DNA of 64,000 bases from JAJPKK01 sp963747835 (GTDB taxonomy: Bacteria; Pseudomonadota; Alphaproteobacteria; Rhizobiales; Xanthobacteraceae): assembly GCA_963747835.1 (NCBI GenBank), contig CAVVGO010000007.1:558001-622000 (forward strand), read 5' to 3'. Both the position numbers and the translations under genes were made by a program. The notes beneath the pieces were generated by a model. That model was given only the letters and a program-made list of their open reading frames with translations. It made no database searches and was not told where the DNA came from. Shown here one piece after another: positions 8,851-16,459 of the stretch. Positions within the stretch are counted from its first letter, which is position 1; each line of letters opens with the position of its first letter.

Positions 8851-10539
8851 TCACTCCTTGACGTTGCGCACTTCCGTGTTCATTTGCACGTCCTTGCGAC
8901 GGCGCTTGGCCAGTTGCTTGCCGGTGGCGAAATAGTCGCCCTTGGTGGCGCGTTCGGCCGCGGCGTCGAGATCGTCGGACCATTCGCCCAGCGAATATCC
9001 GAACCACGGCGATTCCGGCTTGAGCTTGGGCAGGCCGAGTTCCTCCCAGATCTTCTTGGCGTTCTCCATGAACTCGCGCTTGGGCAGCGAGATCGGCGGA
9101 AAATTCTCCTTCAGGGTGGCGTCGATCAGTACCGAGGCGTCCTCGCCGTTGTTGCGCTTGCTGCGCGGGCCGTGGCCCTGGTCGCGATGGGGCAGCACGT
9201 GCATGTCGAGCGTCGGGTTCGCCCGATAGGACATCGCCCACAAGATCGCGTCGGCATTATCCGGGTCGATGTCGTCATTGATGGCGATGACGTATTTTCC
9301 GGCTGCGCGGTGCAAGACCGCGGCACCGTAGAGCGCGCGCCACAGCTCGGTGGTCTGGATGTCACGCTCGACCACGAGCGCGATCACCTTGCGGATGTTG
9401 GTCAGCGGCTCGTGCATCGAGACGCGCTTGATGCCCTTGATGCCGAGCGTGTTGCGCAGGAAGTTGAGGAACAGCGGCTCCATGCCGATGCGCTTGATCA
9501 GGCTCGACTCGCTCGGCGTCACCTGGGAGATGATCGAGGTCAGGATGGCGTCGCGCCGCCGCGTGATGCAGGTGATATCCATGTAGGCGTTGAATTCTTG
9601 CAGATTGACGTGGCCATGGGATTCCCCGAACGGCGCTTCGGGCTCGAGATATTCGGTATCGATGAAGCCCTCGATCACGATCTCGGCCTCCGCCGGGACC
9701 AAAAGATCGACCGTCCTCGCCTTAACCACGTTGATGGGCGAGCCGACCAGCGCCCCGGCGACGTAAAGCTCGTCGACGGTTTCGGGCAGCTTCTGCACCG
9801 ACGCGAAGGTGACGCAGGGCGGCGCGCCGAGCACCACCGCGCAGGGCAGCTTCTTGAAGCCGCGCTCGCGCAGTTTTTCCCAGTGATTATAGATACCGGG
9901 CCGCAACTCCAGCGAAGGGTTCATGCCGAGCCGTCGCGGCGCCTTCACGTGGCCGCGGTAGTTGCCCATGTTCTGAATGCCGGTGTCAGGGTCCTTGGTG
10001 ATGTATTGCGACAGCGTCGTGTAAGGGGCGACGTCCCAGCCCGGCGTCGAGATCGGCAACGGGATGCCGTCGAGGCCGTTGCCGGGCTTGTCGAGCGCCT
10101 TGCCCTCGATGACGATCTCGTGGCACGGCGCATTTTCGACAAGGCGCGGCGGGATCGGATTCTGCGCCGCCTTGACCCAGCGCTCGTCGATCTCGTCCAG
10201 GCGGCAGCCGATGCCGATGCGGTAGATTTCGCGATTTGAGGCGAGCACGCCGACCGCGACCGGGATGTCGTATTTGCGCTTCTTGCCGTCGACGACGTTG
10301 GTGAACAGGAACGCCTTGCGGTCCTTCTCCTCGATGCCGCCGCGGAACTGCCAGCGCACCAGCGGGTGCATCTCGGTGTCCTTGTTGATCGCGCGGTCCA
10401 CCGTGACGAGCAATCCCGCCTTGTCCAGCGCGCGGATGTGATCGTGCAGATCGGGGTAGCTGCGCGCCGGCGCGCCAGGGGTCGCGGCAGACGCTGTGGC
10501 GGATTTGGGTTTGCGCTTCGGCTTGGTCAGGGCGTCCAT
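8851..10539 (-). CDS. UbiD-family prFMN decarboxylase, 562-residue type (paralogue 1)
   Basis: The last gene of the long minus-strand catabolic operon, 11 bases after the binding-protein gene, with AAGGA six bases before ATG 10539. UbiD-fold landmarks are present: NMGNYRG at residues 190-196 (the N-x-G-x-Y-R prFMN and metal site) and AEAEIVIEG...EAPFGESHGHV near 285-311, which carries the catalytic glutamates. The N-terminal 27 residues are a Lys/Ala-rich extension and the C-terminus is basic (KRRRK). The family catalyses reversible (de)carboxylation of aromatic or unsaturated acids using prenylated FMN made by UbiX. It is clearly different from the two plus-strand UbiDs in this island. Substrate unknown, but context suggests a heteroaromatic acid. 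Confidence 0.92.
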   Translation of the reverse strand: MDALTKPKRKPKSATASAATPGAPARSYPDLHDHIRALDKAGLLVTVDRAINKDTEMHPLVRWQFRGGIEEKDRKAFLFTNVVDGKKRKYDIPVAVGVLASNREIYRIGIGCRLDEIDERWVKAAQNPIPPRLVENAPCHEIVIEGKALDKPGNGLDGIPLPISTPGWDVAPYTTLSQYITKDPDTGIQNMGNYRGHVKAPRRLGMNPSLELRPGIYNHWEKLRERGFKKLPCAVVLGAPPCVTFASVQKLPETVDELYVAGALVGSPINVVKARTVDLLVPAEAEIVIEGFIDTEYLEPEAPFGESHGHVNLQEFNAYMDITCITRRRDAILTSIISQVTPSESSLIKRIGMEPLFLNFLRNTLGIKGIKRVSMHEPLTNIRKVIALVVERDIQTTELWRALYGAAVLHRAAGKYVIAINDDIDPDNADAILWAMSYRANPTLDMHVLPHRDQGHGPRSKRNNGEDASVLIDATLKENFPPISLPKREFMENAKKIWEELGLPKLKPESPWFGYSLGEWSDDLDAAAERATKGDYFATGKQLAKRRRKDVQMNTEVRNVKE

Positions 10540-10550
10540 GGAAATTCCTT

Positions 10551-11540
10551 TCAGCGATCCGGTTTGACGCGAGCGGCGGCAGCCTCGCGGATCGAACCGT
10601 CCGTCACGGCGACCGGGTCGAATTTCGCCGCGAGCCGGCCGTCCTCGGCGAGGAGGTCACGCAGCCAGCGCAGTTTTACGAGATCGATTTCCAGGCCGGG
10701 CGATGCCGCCTTGATGTCGACCGCCTCATCGTAGCCCGCGTCGGCCACCGGATCGGTGGCCGACATGCCGGTAATGCGCCTCGTCAACGCGACGGTCCGG
10801 TCGCGATGGTCGAGCGCGAAGCCGTAGGCCGCCATTTCGGCCGCCAGGAAGGCGACGAGTTGGTCGTGCCTGGCGCGGATGACGGCGCCGCGGGTGATAA
10901 TGCATTGGCGCAAGAATTGCGGCAGCGTCTCGCCGGCGACCGCGAGGGTCTTCAGCTTGAGTTCGGGACGCGCGGCGAAATCGCTGGTCGAAATCGCGGC
11001 GTCGATGGTCTTTGCCATCAGGGCGCGCACCCGCTCGGGATCACTGCCCGCCGCGACGAAGCTCACGTCGGACGGCGCAACGCCGGCCTGTTTGAGCATG
11101 GTGCGGGCGACGAGGTCCGGCAGCGAGCCGGGCGCCGAAATCCCGAATTTCTTGCCCTTGAGGTCCGCGACCGAGTCGATGCCGTCATGGGAGAACAGCG
11201 AATATGTGAGCTTCGGCCATGAGCAGCCGACGATCCTCACGTCGGCGCCCTTGCTGCCGGCCACCAGCGGACTGATCGGGCTGCCCTCGTAGCTGTCGAG
11301 TTCGCCCGCGAGCAGCGCCTTTATCATCAGGGTGTCGTTCTGGAACGCCTGCATCTTCAGATCGAGGTTTTGCGCTTTGGCAAAGCCCCCCTCCGCCGCC
11401 ATGTAGATGAAGCCGGCATCGCCCTTCGGCACCAGCGTGCCGTGGCGCCACTCCTCGGCATGGGCGGCCGGGATGGCGGCGAGAAGAAAGGCGGCGGCGA
11501 GAGCGCGGGACAAGCCCGGCCATGACGATGCTGAAGTCAT
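10551..11540 (-). CDS. ABC transporter periplasmic binding protein (SsuA/NMT1-like)
   Basis: A protein of 329 residues. ATG 11540 overlaps the stop of the upstream CoA-ligase gene by ATGA, implying translational coupling. The first ten residues (MTSASSWPGL) are encoded by half of a dispersed repeat. A TTG at 11513 (MSRALAAAFLL...) would give a normal short n-region and is a real alternative start. The signal peptide ends at AAHAEE. The mature protein has the NMT1/SsuA pattern: VPKGDAGFIYMAAEGGFAK, then ALLAGELDSYEGSP, and DLKGKKFGISAPGSLPD. It has no permease or ATPase beside it. It presumably captures the substrate of the catabolic operon for a shared or distant permease. Confidence 0.85.
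   Translation of the reverse strand: MTSASSWPGLSRALAAAFLLAAIPAAHAEEWRHGTLVPKGDAGFIYMAAEGGFAKAQNLDLKMQAFQNDTLMIKALLAGELDSYEGSPISPLVAGSKGADVRIVGCSWPKLTYSLFSHDGIDSVADLKGKKFGISAPGSLPDLVARTMLKQAGVAPSDVSFVAAGSDPERVRALMAKTIDAAISTSDFAARPELKLKTLAVAGETLPQFLRQCIITRGAVIRARHDQLVAFLAAEMAAYGFALDHRDRTVALTRRITGMSATDPVADAGYDEAVDIKAASPGLEIDLVKLRWLRDLLAEDGRLAAKFDPVAVTDGSIREAAAARVKPDR
11506..11530. repeat. Half-copy of a dispersed palindromic repeat inside a signal-peptide region
   Basis: The bases reading cgggacaagcccggccatg are the outer arm of the dispersed repeat whose fuller copy lies at 13165-13259. Here they encode SSWPGLSR at the start of the binding protein. Confidence 0.55.
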
Positions 11541-13114
11541 GCCGACACCTTCTGGCGCGCGGTCCAGTCCTCGCGCAACCGGTCGCGCAGCACTTTGCCA
11601 CGATCGCTCTTGGGCAGGTCGGGAACGATGAAGATCTGCTTCGGCATCTTAGGCAGCGGCAGGAAGGCTTCGCAGTGCTGGCTTACTGAAGCCTCGGTGA
11701 GGCTGACCCCGGGTTTGGCGACGACGTAGCATACGACTTCCTCGCCGTAGATCTTATCCGGCACGCCGACAGCCGCGGCTTCGTGAATGTCCGGATGCTT
11801 CAACAGCACCTCGTCGATCTCGACCGGCGCGATGTTCATGCCGCCGCGGATGATCAGGTCCTTGGTGCGGCCGGTGACCCGGATGAAGCCGTCCTCATCC
11901 TCGATCGCAAGATCGCCGGTCTTGATGCGGTTGGGGCGGATGCGCTCGATGGTGCCGTCATCGAGCAGATACCCGATCGCGGTGTGCGGGCCGCCGGCCG
12001 TGACCTCGCCCTCTACACCCGGTGGCACCGGTCCGCCGCTCGGGTCCACGAGCGCGAATTCCTGGTGCAGCGCCGGCACGCCGACTGTGCCGATGCGGTT
12101 CTTGTAGGTGCGGTTGCCGCACACCCAGCCGGCCTCCGACATGCCGTACATCTGCAGCAGCTTGACGCCGTACATCTCCTCGAACTGCAGCCATTGCTGG
12201 GCGGTGAGCGGAGCCGTCGAGCAGCTCATCAGCCGCAACGTCGGCAGGTCCTTCGCCGTATAGCCGAGCGGCTTGTGCAGCAGCATGTTGAGCACCGTGG
12301 GCACGCCGGCCGCGAACGTAATACCGTAGCGCTGGATCCATTCGAAGAAGCGGCTGTGGGAGAAGCGCTTGGCGATGTGCATCGTCAGCCCCTTCTCCAG
12401 GAACGGCATCAGGCTCAGCACCTGGGCCGAGTTCCAGCCGAACGAGCGGTACTCCAATGTCCGGTCGGCCTCGGTGAGGCCGAGGAATTCGAGGGTGGAC
12501 AGGCCGTTGAGCCAATAGGCGCAATGATCGTAGACCACGATCTTGGGCCGGCTGGTGGTGCCCGAGGTGCAGAAGATGCACGCGATGTCTTCCGCCGCAT
12601 TGCGCTCCGGCATCTCGGCGGCCGTGTGCCCGGTGGAGAGCGCCGCAAAGCACTGGTCCTGCGGATCGATGGCGCTGGTCGCCGACCATGCGCCGAACCG
12701 CACCCGTGGCGCCTCGCAGTCGCCGACCAGCGCGTCGATATCGAGGTCCTTGTGATAGAGGATCAGCGCCGGGTTCACGACCGGCGCGAGATCGGCCAGC
12801 ACCTTCTCGTTGATCTCGATATTGAGCGGGCACACCACCGCGCCGATCCGCCAGATGGCGAACCACAGCAGCAGCTTTTCCAAATTCTCGTCGGACAACA
12901 GCAGCACGCGGCTGCCCTTGACGACGCCGCGGCTCTTGAGAAAGACCGCGATATCGGTGGTGACTTGATCGAGCTCACCAAACGTGATGGCGGTTTCGCT
13001 GTCGAGATCGACGATCGCGGTCTTGCCCGGATCCCGATCGCGGTAAAGCGCGAACAGTTCCGCGATCGGGCGATAGGGAATTTCGGGAACGTGGGTGCCA
13101 AAGACGCTGGTCAT
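11537..13114 (-). CDS. AMP-forming acyl/aryl-CoA ligase
   Basis: A protein of 525 residues. I start at ATG 13114 (MTSVFGTHVPEIPYR), because codons further upstream in this frame run through the dispersed repeat at 13165-13259. ANL-superfamily motifs are present in order: A3 phosphate loop CIFCTSGTTSRPKIVVYDH, A5 LLQMYGMSEAGWV, A7 KTGDLAIEDEDGFIRVTGR, A8 LIIRGGMNIAPVEIDEVL, and a C-terminal catalytic lysine in SDRGKVLRD. It activates a carboxylic acid through an acyl-adenylate to the CoA thioester. It lies between the amidohydrolase (154-base gap filled by a repeat) and the binding protein (4-base overlap). Confidence 0.9.
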   Translation of the reverse strand: MTSVFGTHVPEIPYRPIAELFALYRDRDPGKTAIVDLDSETAITFGELDQVTTDIAVFLKSRGVVKGSRVLLLSDENLEKLLLWFAIWRIGAVVCPLNIEINEKVLADLAPVVNPALILYHKDLDIDALVGDCEAPRVRFGAWSATSAIDPQDQCFAALSTGHTAAEMPERNAAEDIACIFCTSGTTSRPKIVVYDHCAYWLNGLSTLEFLGLTEADRTLEYRSFGWNSAQVLSLMPFLEKGLTMHIAKRFSHSRFFEWIQRYGITFAAGVPTVLNMLLHKPLGYTAKDLPTLRLMSCSTAPLTAQQWLQFEEMYGVKLLQMYGMSEAGWVCGNRTYKNRIGTVGVPALHQEFALVDPSGGPVPPGVEGEVTAGGPHTAIGYLLDDGTIERIRPNRIKTGDLAIEDEDGFIRVTGRTKDLIIRGGMNIAPVEIDEVLLKHPDIHEAAAVGVPDKIYGEEVVCYVVAKPGVSLTEASVSQHCEAFLPLPKMPKQIFIVPDLPKSDRGKVLRDRLREDWTARQKVSA

Positions 13115-13164
13115 GGGACGTTGCCGCGCACGACGATGTACCGCGTTTGGTCGCGACCTCTCTC

Positions 13165-13259
13165 CATCGTCGTGGCCGGACTTGTTCCGGCCATCCACGT
13201 CTTGCGGCAGGACTGACAGAAAGACGTGGAGGGCTGCGACAAGCGCAGCCGTGACGATG
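13165..13259. repeat. 95-base nested palindrome (dispersed repeat, full copy)
   Basis: The outer arms are catcgtc (13165) and gacgatg (to 13259). Inside them ccacgtctt pairs with aagacgtgg, and the left half also folds on itself (ggccgga-cttg-ttccggcc). It sits between two genes of the minus operon. Related copies or halves are at 11506, 19052 and 56569. Such elements are abundant in Bradyrhizobium-like genomes. Confidence 0.75.
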
Positions 13260-13268
13260 GGGCGCGCG

Positions 13269-14666
13269 TCACGACACCGGCCATTTGAGCTGGACCATAT
13301 TCTCGAACTTGAGGTGCTTCTTGAAGCGATTGACCGCGACCGGCACTTCCGCAAACACCTTCGCCTCGTCGACCTTGGTCAGATGTCCGCCGGCCACCAC
13401 CTGCTCGCCCATCACGAACACGTCGCGAACCAAATCTCCGGTGGCGCTGTAGACGAGGTTCGCCACCGGATTGATCAGCGGCTGCCATTCCGGCCGGTTG
13501 GTGTCGAACAGCACGATGTCGGCTTCCTTGCCGACCTCGATGCTGCCGATGCGATCGCCCATCAGGGCGGCCTTGGCGCCGTTGATGGTTGCCATTTCGA
13601 GCCCGGTCTCGGGCGGCATGACGCGGGGATTGATCCGGGTCTCCTTGTAACAGCAGCAGGCGAGGCGGATTTCCTGCGCCATGTCGACGATGCCGGAGCT
13701 CGCGTGATCGGAGCCGACCGCCACATTGACGCCGAGCGCGATCAGCTCCGGCAGCTTGCCGAACAGGAAATTGCCGTAGCCGTTGTGGAGGCTCGAACTC
13801 GGCGCGCACACAAGCGACGGCATGCGCCGCGCCAGGATTGCGACCTCCTCGGGTTCGAGCCAGCCGGAATGCACGATCAGCATGCGCTCGTCGATGACGC
13901 CGAGCGATTCCAGGCGCTCGATCTCGGCGAGGCCGGTGCGGGCGACGCTCGAATCGTGGGTCGAGTAGGAGAAGCACGCGTGGGTCTGCAGGAGCGTGCC
14001 GTAGTGGTCAGCGAGCGACTTGAGGCCGGTGATCAGTTCGTCCGACGCGTTGTTGAGGCCGCGGAATGACGCGCTGGCGCCAAGCCGCGGGTTGCCCGAC
14101 TTGGCATAACGTTCCAGCACCGCGGCGGCGCGTTCCAAAGCGACGGCAGTGGTTTCGATCATGCGTTCGGGCAGGATGCCGAGCACCGATTTGGTGAGGT
14201 CGAAGGATGACCGCGACACGATCATCCGGATGCCGGTCGCCATCACGCCTTCGACCGAGGACTCCGGATGATAATTGCCGGGATCGACGAAGCAGGTGAC
14301 GCCGTGGCGGAGGAGTTCAGTCGCCGCCAGCGCCGCCGACACCCGCACGTCGTCGCCCTCCAGCGCCGCCTCGTACGGATACATGCGGTCGAACAGGAAC
14401 GACTGCGCGTTCAATTCGTCCGCGAGTCCGCGGGAGAGCTGGAACGACGAATGCAGATGGCAATCGACGAATCCCGGCGTCGCCACCGTGGCGCGGCCGT
14501 CGACGCGCCGCCTGCCCATATACTGCGCCGCGATGTCAGCCGATTTGCCGACCGCGACGATCTTGCCGCCGTCAACCGCAATCGCGGCGTCACGGATCAC
14601 GCGGCGGCCGGCGTCCATGGTGATGAGCCACGGGATATCGGCGATGATGAGATCAACGGATGGCAC
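13269..14666 (-). CDS. Amidohydrolase-superfamily deaminase/dechlorinase (TrzA/AtzA/SsnA-type)
   Basis: A protein of 465 residues. GTG 14666 has AGGA seven bases upstream, whereas the in-frame GTG at 14672 lies almost on top of that site, so 14666 is preferred. The metal site of the subtype-III amidohydrolases is complete: GFVDCHLHSSFQL (H-x-H), LLQTHACFS (His), MLIVHSGWL (His) and AVGSDHASSG (Asp). The C-terminus has the usual GKEADIVLFDT. The family removes an amino or halo group from a ring carbon (cytosine, guanine, S-adenosylhomocysteine, s-triazines). It lies between the cupin and the CoA ligase in the operon. The exact substrate cannot be read from the sequence. A nitrogen heterocycle would fit. 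Confidence 0.88.
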   Translation of the reverse strand: MPSVDLIIADIPWLITMDAGRRVIRDAAIAVDGGKIVAVGKSADIAAQYMGRRRVDGRATVATPGFVDCHLHSSFQLSRGLADELNAQSFLFDRMYPYEAALEGDDVRVSAALAATELLRHGVTCFVDPGNYHPESSVEGVMATGIRMIVSRSSFDLTKSVLGILPERMIETTAVALERAAAVLERYAKSGNPRLGASASFRGLNNASDELITGLKSLADHYGTLLQTHACFSYSTHDSSVARTGLAEIERLESLGVIDERMLIVHSGWLEPEEVAILARRMPSLVCAPSSSLHNGYGNFLFGKLPELIALGVNVAVGSDHASSGIVDMAQEIRLACCCYKETRINPRVMPPETGLEMATINGAKAALMGDRIGSIEVGKEADIVLFDTNRPEWQPLINPVANLVYSATGDLVRDVFVMGEQVVAGGHLTKVDEAKVFAEVPVAVNRFKKHLKFENMVQLKWPVS

Positions 14667-14675
14667 GGCCACGTC

Positions 14676-15140
14676 CTACTTATTCTCGCCCACATAGGTG
14701 AGGTCGTCGGCGATCTTCAGCTCGATGAGGACATTCTCGTCGGTCGAATCCTCGCACAGCATGGAGCGATGGCCGATGCCCTTGGGGATCATCAGCATGT
14801 CGCCCGGATGCATGATCTTGACGCCCATTTCGGTTTCCCATTTCAGCGCGCCCTTGACGCAGAAGATGATCTCGTGGGCGTCGACGTTGCGATGCCAGAA
14901 GCCCATGTCGTGCTTGCGGCGCTTGGAGACGTCGATCTTGACGCGGTCCGAGGTGTATAGCCGCAAGGGCGTGCCGTCGGCCTTGTCGATGTTGGACGGG
15001 CTGAACGTCTCGGCAAATATGTTGAACATGCGGAAGATGTCGCCGTTCTCCAGTACCCCGGCATTGATGACCGGCGGCTCGTTATGGGCGAGAACGACGT
15101 TCTTGCCGTTGATGGTTACCAATTCGCGATAGGTGGTCAT
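14676..15140 (-). CDS. Cupin-fold protein
   Basis: A protein of 154 residues starting at ATG 15140, which overlaps the stop of the 2Fe-2S subunit gene by ATGA and has CGGAG seven bases before it. It has the cupin pattern: GFWHRNVDAHEIIFCVKGAL (motif 1, with H...H..E) followed by MHPGDMLMIPKGIGHRSM (motif 2, G-D...P-x-G-x-x-H). Homologues near aromatic-degradation genes act as homogentisate- or hydroxyanthranilate-type oxygenases, isomerases or simple ligand binders. Translational coupling to the molybdenum-hydroxylase subunits suggests a step in the same pathway. Function not assignable from sequence. Confidence 0.78.
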   Translation of the reverse strand: MTTYRELVTINGKNVVLAHNEPPVINAGVLENGDIFRMFNIFAETFSPSNIDKADGTPLRLYTSDRVKIDVSKRRKHDMGFWHRNVDAHEIIFCVKGALKWETEMGVKIMHPGDMLMIPKGIGHRSMLCEDSTDENVLIELKIADDLTYVGENK

Positions 15141-15643
15141 GACTGGCTCCGAGGTTTCCCGCCGCCGGAGGCGGCGAGCACGGCGGCCACGATCCCGGCA
15201 TAGCCCGTGCACCGGCATAGATGGCCGCTCAATACGTCGCGGATTTCATCCTCGGTCGGATGAGGATTTCTCGCAAGATAATCCGTGAAAGACATCAGAA
15301 TGCCGGGCGTGCAGAATCCGCATTGCAGGGCATGATGCTGCTGGAAGGCCTTTTGCAGGGCATTGAGTTCGCCGTCCGGCGAAGCAAGCGATTCCACCGT
15401 CGTGACAGTTCGGCCTTCGGCCTGCACGGCGAGCGTCAGGCAGGCGCGCACCGCGGTGCCGTCGACCAGCACGGTGCAGCAGCCGCACACGCCGTGCTCG
15501 CAGCCCACATGGGTGCCGGTCGCCCCGATGACGTGACGCAGGAAATCGGTGAGCAGCGTGCGAGATTCGGCATCGCCCGACACGGCACGGCCGTTGAGCG
15601 TGAAACGAACCTTGGTCCGCTCATCCCGGTTCACGCGGCGCAT
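15137..15643 (-). CDS. 2Fe-2S subunit of a molybdenum hydroxylase (CoxS/XdhC-type)
   Basis: A protein of 168 residues starting at ATG 15643 (MRRVNRDERTKVRFTLNGR), overlapping the end of the FAD-subunit gene by 13 bases. It has both iron-sulfur clusters: the plant-type set GCEHGVCGCCTVLVDG plus a fourth Cys (VRACLTLAVQ), and the four-helix-bundle set CGFCTPGILM...GHLCRCTGY. The length matches the small subunit of three-subunit hydroxylases (CO dehydrogenase, nicotinate or quinoline hydroxylase, 2-furoyl-CoA dehydrogenase). It passes electrons from the molybdenum site to the FAD subunit. Confidence 0.93.
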   Translation of the reverse strand: MRRVNRDERTKVRFTLNGRAVSGDAESRTLLTDFLRHVIGATGTHVGCEHGVCGCCTVLVDGTAVRACLTLAVQAEGRTVTTVESLASPDGELNALQKAFQQHHALQCGFCTPGILMSFTDYLARNPHPTEDEIRDVLSGHLCRCTGYAGIVAAVLAASGGGKPRSQS

Positions 15644-16459
15644 CGCAACGCCTCTTCGACCACCAGCGGGCCGACCCGGCGCAGCAGATCGCGGCGCAGC
15701 CTGGCCGATGCATGGGTATCGTCGTAGCCTTCGAGCTCCCAGGCGAGGGACTCGAAGAAGTCCTTGGCGGCGCCGGCATCGGTGATTGCGGCGCACCGCA
15801 CCGCCGGCCGATCGGCGACGCCGCCGATGCCGATCCGCACGACATTATCGTCCTCGATACATGCCGCCACCGCCACCATGGCGAAATCGCCGTGGCGGCG
15901 CGCCACTTCGCGGAACGCAACGCGCCGCGTCGCCTGGATCGGAAAGCGCGCGGCCGTAATGAGCTCGTCGGGTTCGCGCGCCGTGGTCAGCATGCCGAGC
16001 TGAAACTCCGGCGCCGCGAGCGTGCGGGTGCGGCGCCGAGACCGCAGCACGACCTCGCCGCCGAGCGTGGCCAGCGACAGGGGAATTTCCGAGCGACGGA
16101 TCGGCGTGGGCGAGCGAGCCGCACACGGTTCCCTTGTTGCGGGTCTGAAAATGGCCCACGAACGGCAGCGCCGCCGCCAGCAGCGGCAGCCGCGCCGCCA
16201 GTTCCGGCCAGTCCTTGAGCCGATTCTGGGTCACAGCGGCGCCGACCTCGACGGTGTCGCCGTCGAGGCGGATGTAATCCAGTTCCTTGAGCCGCGCAAT
16301 GTCGATCAGGATCGCAGGCTCCGCGATGCGCAGGTTGAGCATCGCCATCAGCGACTGGCCGCCCGCCAGCACGTTCGCGGTATCGCCGTGCTCGGCGAGG
16401 ACCGCCACCGCCTCCTCGACACTGTCGGGACGCACATAGTCGAACCGCCGCGGCTTCAT
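15631..16459 (-). pseudogene. FAD subunit of the molybdenum hydroxylase (CoxM-type), frameshifted
   Basis: The first half reads MKPRRFDYVRPDSVEEAV with the FAD-binding NVLAGGQSLMAMLNLR and ARGTQ-like TRNKGTVCGSLAHADPS. At that point the frame is lost. The expected continuation (EIPLSLATLGGEVVLRS...REPDELITAARFP) is present one frame over and runs to the stop at 15631. The lesion is one extra base, best explained by a doubled G opposite cc at 16089-16090. Without it the product would be about 275 residues, normal for this subunit. ATG 16459 overlaps the large-subunit stop by ATGA. Since the other two subunits are intact, a sequencing error must be excluded before calling the enzyme dead. Confidence 0.85.

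Noticed and set aside
13115..13354. N-terminal extension of the CoA ligase
   Set aside because: These codons translate the dispersed repeat and overlap the end of the amidohydrolase gene; the ligase fold begins at 13114.
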